A stretch of 8,060 nt of DNA, from assembly GCA_050743075.1 (NCBI GenBank), contig JBOGDS010000124.1:1-8060 (forward strand), read 5' to 3'. This document shows positions 5,774 through 8,060 of the stretch, in pieces. Source of the DNA: JBOGDS01 sp050743075. GTDB taxonomy: Bacteria > Actinomycetota > Actinomycetes > Jiangellales > Jiangellaceae. How positions within the stretch are numbered: position 1 is the first letter of the stretch; the number at the start of each line of letters is the position of its first letter. The translations under genes were made by a program, and so were the position numbers. The notes beneath the pieces were generated by a model that saw only the letters and a program-made list of their open reading frames with translations, did no database searches and was not told the DNA's origin.

Positions 5774-5795
5774 CTCACAGGGATCTCCCAGACGC
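5774..5795 (+). promoter_or_regulatory. 11-bp direct repeat, candidate response-regulator box (upstream)
   Basis: CTCACAGGGAT is followed immediately by CTCCCAGACGC, two half-sites CTCNCAG in direct repeat with 11-bp period. That is the usual layout for an OmpR-type dimer. A TGATAT -10-like hexamer follows at 5799-5804, so the repeats cover the -35 position. This suggests autoactivation (inferred). Confidence 0.6.
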
Positions 5796-5842
5796 CTTTG
5801 ATATTTCGACTTCGCGACGGCGACAGGGTATGAGGAGGTCGT

Positions 5843-6481
5843 GTGCCAGGACAGGGTGCCCGAGTGCTGATCGTCGACGACGACGCCGACATCGTGCGGT
5901 CGCTTCGCCGCGGCCTCGAGCTGGCCGGCTTCGACGTGGCGACGGCCGATGGCGGTGACCTCGCCGACCAGCTGCTGCGCACCGACCCGCCCGACGCTGT
6001 GGTGCTGGACGTCCGGATGCCACAGCCCGACGGCATCGAGGTGTGCCGGCGGCTGCGGACTCGCGGCGAGGACCTGCCTGTCCTGATGCTCTCCGCACTG
6101 GAGGACGTCGACGACCGTATCCGCGGCCTGGCGGCCGGCGCGGACGACTATGTGGTCAAGCCCTTCGCCTTGGCCGAGCTCGAGTTGCGCCTGCGCGCAT
6201 TGCTGCGGCGGGCCGCACGGGAGCCCGCCGAGGACCTTCGGGTCGGCCCGTTGAGCGTCCGCCCGCAGGCCCGCACGGTCAGCGTCGACGGGGATCTGCT
6301 CGACCTGACCAGGCGCGAGTTCGACCTGCTCGAGGTGCTCTGCCGCAACCGCGGCGTGGTTCTGACCCGGACCAGGCTGCTGGAGCTCGTCTGGGGCTAC
6401 GACTTCGACGTGCGCACCGACGTGGTGGACACGTTCGTGAGCTATCTGCGCCGCAAGCTGGAGGCGGCCGACCCCGCCTGA
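5843..6481 (+). CDS. OmpR-family response regulator, 3' end frameshifted
   Basis: The cytoplasmic DNA-binding partner of the downstream kinase. Residues 6-120 form the receiver: acidic D12-D14, phospho-acceptor D56 in VVLDVRMP, S84, and K106 in VVKPF. Residues ~133-212 form a trans_reg_C winged helix (LTRREFDLLEVLCRN, LLELVWGYDFDVRTDVVDTFVSYLRRKLE). The start is GTG 5843 with AGGAGG at 5833-5838. The frame ends early at TGA 6479-6481, just before the final wing. The missing LIHTVRGVGFVLK is read in another frame and would end at TGA 6541-6543, giving 233 residues. Loss of one G near 6463-6469 explains it. The last beta-hairpin wing is part of DNA binding, so the 212-residue form is probably defective, unless the base is a sequencing error. 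Confidence 0.88.
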   Translation: MPGQGARVLIVDDDADIVRSLRRGLELAGFDVATADGGDLADQLLRTDPPDAVVLDVRMPQPDGIEVCRRLRTRGEDLPVLMLSALEDVDDRIRGLAAGADDYVVKPFALAELELRLRALLRRAAREPAEDLRVGPLSVRPQARTVSVDGDLLDLTRREFDLLEVLCRNRGVVLTRTRLLELVWGYDFDVRTDVVDTFVSYLRRKLEAADPA

Positions 6482-6539
6482 TCCACACGGTGCGCGGGGT
6501 CGGCTTCGTCCTGAAGGCACCGACCGAAGGGCGTCGGGC

Positions 6540-7905
6540 GTGATCCGAACCATGTCCACCCGCGTGGCTGTCCTCGTGGCCGCGCTGGTGGCCGTTGCTG
6601 TCCTGCTGGCCGGGACGGTGTTGTTGCGCTTCGCCGAGCGTGACCTGCTCGCCGTGCAGGATCAGGAGCTACGCGACGCCGCTCGTGCCGTGGCTCCGCT
6701 TGCCCAGGCCGCGCTGGCCGACCGCGACCGGCCGCTCGTCGACGCCACGGTCGTGCGGCAGGCCGCACGCCTGCGGGGGTGGCATCCGGATCGAGGCGGC
6801 CGGCCGGGAACCGGTCGTCGTCGGCGATACGCCGGAACCGTCGGCGCTTCCCGCGCGGGCCGGAGGGCCGGTCACGGTGACCGACGGCGCGGGCGAGAAG
6901 TGGCGGGTGCTGACCGCCGACGCGCCCCGGGGGCAGGCTCGGCTGTGGGTGAGTGGCCCGCTCCACCTCATCGACGATCAGCTGGTGCTGATCCGCAACC
7001 GGATCCTGCTGGTGGGCGCGCTCACGACGGTGGCGGCGGGTGCGGCCGGCCTGGTGGCCGGCCGATGGCTGACCGGGCCGCTGCGCGCGCTGCGGCGACG
7101 AGCGGCCGAGATCTCCGCCGGCGCGGACGCCGACCACGCCGCGATGCCACGCGACGCCGGCATTGACGAGATCGACACACTGGCGGCCACGCTGGACGAC
7201 CTGCTGGCCAGCCGGGACGCGCAGCAGCGGAAGACCGAGGAAGCCTTGCAGTCCGCACGATCGTTCTCGGCGACCGCAGCCCACGAGCTGCGTACGCCGA
7301 TGATGAGCATCAAGACCAACCTCGATGTGCTGTCCACCCATCCCAACCTGCCGGCCTCGGACTTCGACGAGATCCTCGGCGACCTGCACGGCGAGCACGA
7401 GCGGATGGTGAACGTGCTCGGCATGCTGCGCTCACTGGCGCAGGGCGAACTGCTTGACCCCAGCGCCTTTCAGCTCGTCGATCTCGCCGACGTCGTCGAC
7501 CAGGCGGTCGATGCGGCACGGCGGCGACTTCCCGAGGCCCGCGTGACGATGTCGGCGCCCGACGAGCTGGCTGTCCGTGGCTGGCCCGAGGGGCTACGGC
7601 TGATCTGCGACAACCTGCTGACGAACGCTGTGGTGCACGGCTCGGCGGACGTGACGGTGAGCCTTCGGGCGGATGGCCGCGGCCAGGCCGTCCTCGTCGT
7701 CGACGACACCGGTCCCGGCCTGACCGGGGAGCAGCGGGCCGCCGCGTTCGAGCGGTTCCAACGCAGACCCGGAAGCCCCGGTGCCGGCCTAGGGCTGACG
7801 GTGACCGCCCAGCAGGTGAACCTGCACGGCGGCGACATCGAACTCGTCGACAACCCAGCCGGCACCGGGACCCGGGCGATCGTCCGCCTGCCAGTGCCGG
7901 TCTGA
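6540..7905 (+). pseudogene. Sensor histidine kinase (HAMP-HisKA-HATPase), frameshifted
   Basis: A membrane sensor kinase split by one inserted base. The N-terminal frame starts at GTG 6540, with TM1 at residues ~8-30 (VAVLVAALVAVAVLLAGTVL) and the start of an extracytoplasmic sensor. It is continuous to the G5 run at 6775-6779, where the rest continues in another frame. With one G removed the protein has 454 residues: sensor ~31-154, TM2 ~155-177, HAMP ~178-230, phospho-acceptor H248 in AAHELRTPM, N-box DNLLTNAVVHG (~357-367), G1 DDTGPGL (~388) and G2 GAGLGL (~414-419). All catalytic motifs are intact. The start overlaps the restored regulator stop by GTGA. An isolated downstream fragment lacks TM1 and membrane topology. 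The family call is secure; the signal sensed is unknown. Confidence 0.85.
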
Positions 7906-8060
7906 CCGCTCACAGGGAACTCGCAAGATCCCCTCCCTGAGTTCCGCAGAATGTAGGCAGATTGGGCTTGTTGCAGACCCGTTTGTACTGGTCACAGGGT
8001 TGGGCCGGTCCCCGGATTCCCGAACTCTGTAGACACACGACTTGTGGCGTGATAGTGGAC
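7906..8060. other. Non-coding right edge downstream of the kinase
   Basis: No gene is supported in the last 155 nt. Besides the direct repeat, it holds an inverted repeat (GGAACTC 7916-7922, GAGTTCC 7939-7945) without a T-run, and another TCACAGGG at 7992-7999. It is probably the leader of a gene beyond the window. Confidence 0.4.
7909..7930 (+). promoter_or_regulatory. 11-bp direct repeat, candidate response-regulator box (downstream)
   Basis: CTCACAGGGAA is followed directly by CTCGCAAGATC, two CTCNCAR half-sites with the same 11-bp period as the copy before the regulator. The first ten bases, CTCACAGGGA, are identical in the two copies. It starts four bases after the kinase stop and probably controls the next gene outside the window. 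Confidence 0.55.

Noticed and set aside
5670..5842. A CRISPR array around the 5731 element
   Set aside because: Only one repeat-like unit exists; nothing similar occurs one repeat-plus-spacer away on either side and no cas gene is present.
5687..6559. 290-codon minus-strand frame
   Set aside because: It is antisense to the response regulator, whose receiver and winged-helix motifs are unambiguous.
6442..7398. 318-codon minus-strand frame
   Set aside because: It is antisense to the kinase, low-complexity and Arg/Gly/Pro-rich; the plus strand carries the HAMP and HisKA motifs.
7916..7945. Kinase terminator hairpin
   Set aside because: The 7-bp arms have a 16-nt loop and no T-tract, and the left arm overlaps the direct-repeat box, so a regulatory role is more likely.

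Overview
The window is high-GC DNA, roughly 70% G+C with many GTG starts, and comes from an actinobacterium. A 13E12/DUF222-type fragment, a DUF5937-type ArsR regulator, an SRPBCC-ArsR pair and an OmpR/histidine-kinase pair all fit this. I cannot name the genus from sequence alone.

Layout. On the minus strand, 160-543 is the C-terminal remnant of an SMP-30/gluconolactonase-type protein. It begins at the stop codon of an intact alpha/alpha-toroid 'squalene-cyclase-like' gene (540-1532, minus). A 382-nt stretch (1533-1914) has no secure gene, only a doubtful 40-residue frame at its right end. It leads to a plus-strand DUF1801 gene (1915-2364), which runs convergently into a minus-strand operon. 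That operon encodes an SRPBCC/AHSA1 protein (2716-3150) and then an overlapping ArsR repressor (2352-2729). Its promoter carries two CAAC..GTTG palindromes about three helical turns apart. Upstream on the same strand are a small cupin (3225-3572) and a DUF5937/ArsR regulator (3569-4690). The regulator is cut by an in-frame TGA at codon 43 and overlaps the cupin start by GTGA. Next come a DUF222 (13E12-type) N-terminal fragment without its HNH nuclease half (4700-5248), a non-coding stretch, and the last shreds of a multicopper oxidase (about 5464-5640).

The right third is a plus-strand two-component system: an OmpR-type response regulator (from 5843) and a HAMP/HisKA sensor kinase (to 7905). 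Each has one single-base frameshift. If both are corrected, the genes overlap by GTGA like a normal operon. Matching pairs of 11-bp direct repeats (CTCNCAR type) lie just upstream of the regulator and just downstream of the kinase. They look like binding sites for this regulator. A solitary sequence resembling a type I-E CRISPR repeat lies at 5731-5758.

The main theme is gene decay. Of about eleven protein-coding loci, six are truncated, frameshifted or carry a stop (SMP-30, DUF5937/ArsR, DUF222, multicopper oxidase, response regulator, kinase). The large deletions cannot be base-calling errors. The single-base changes could be, and need read-level checking. I found no convincing new multi-gene system. 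The most informative signals are the regulatory repeats and the pattern of pseudogenes.
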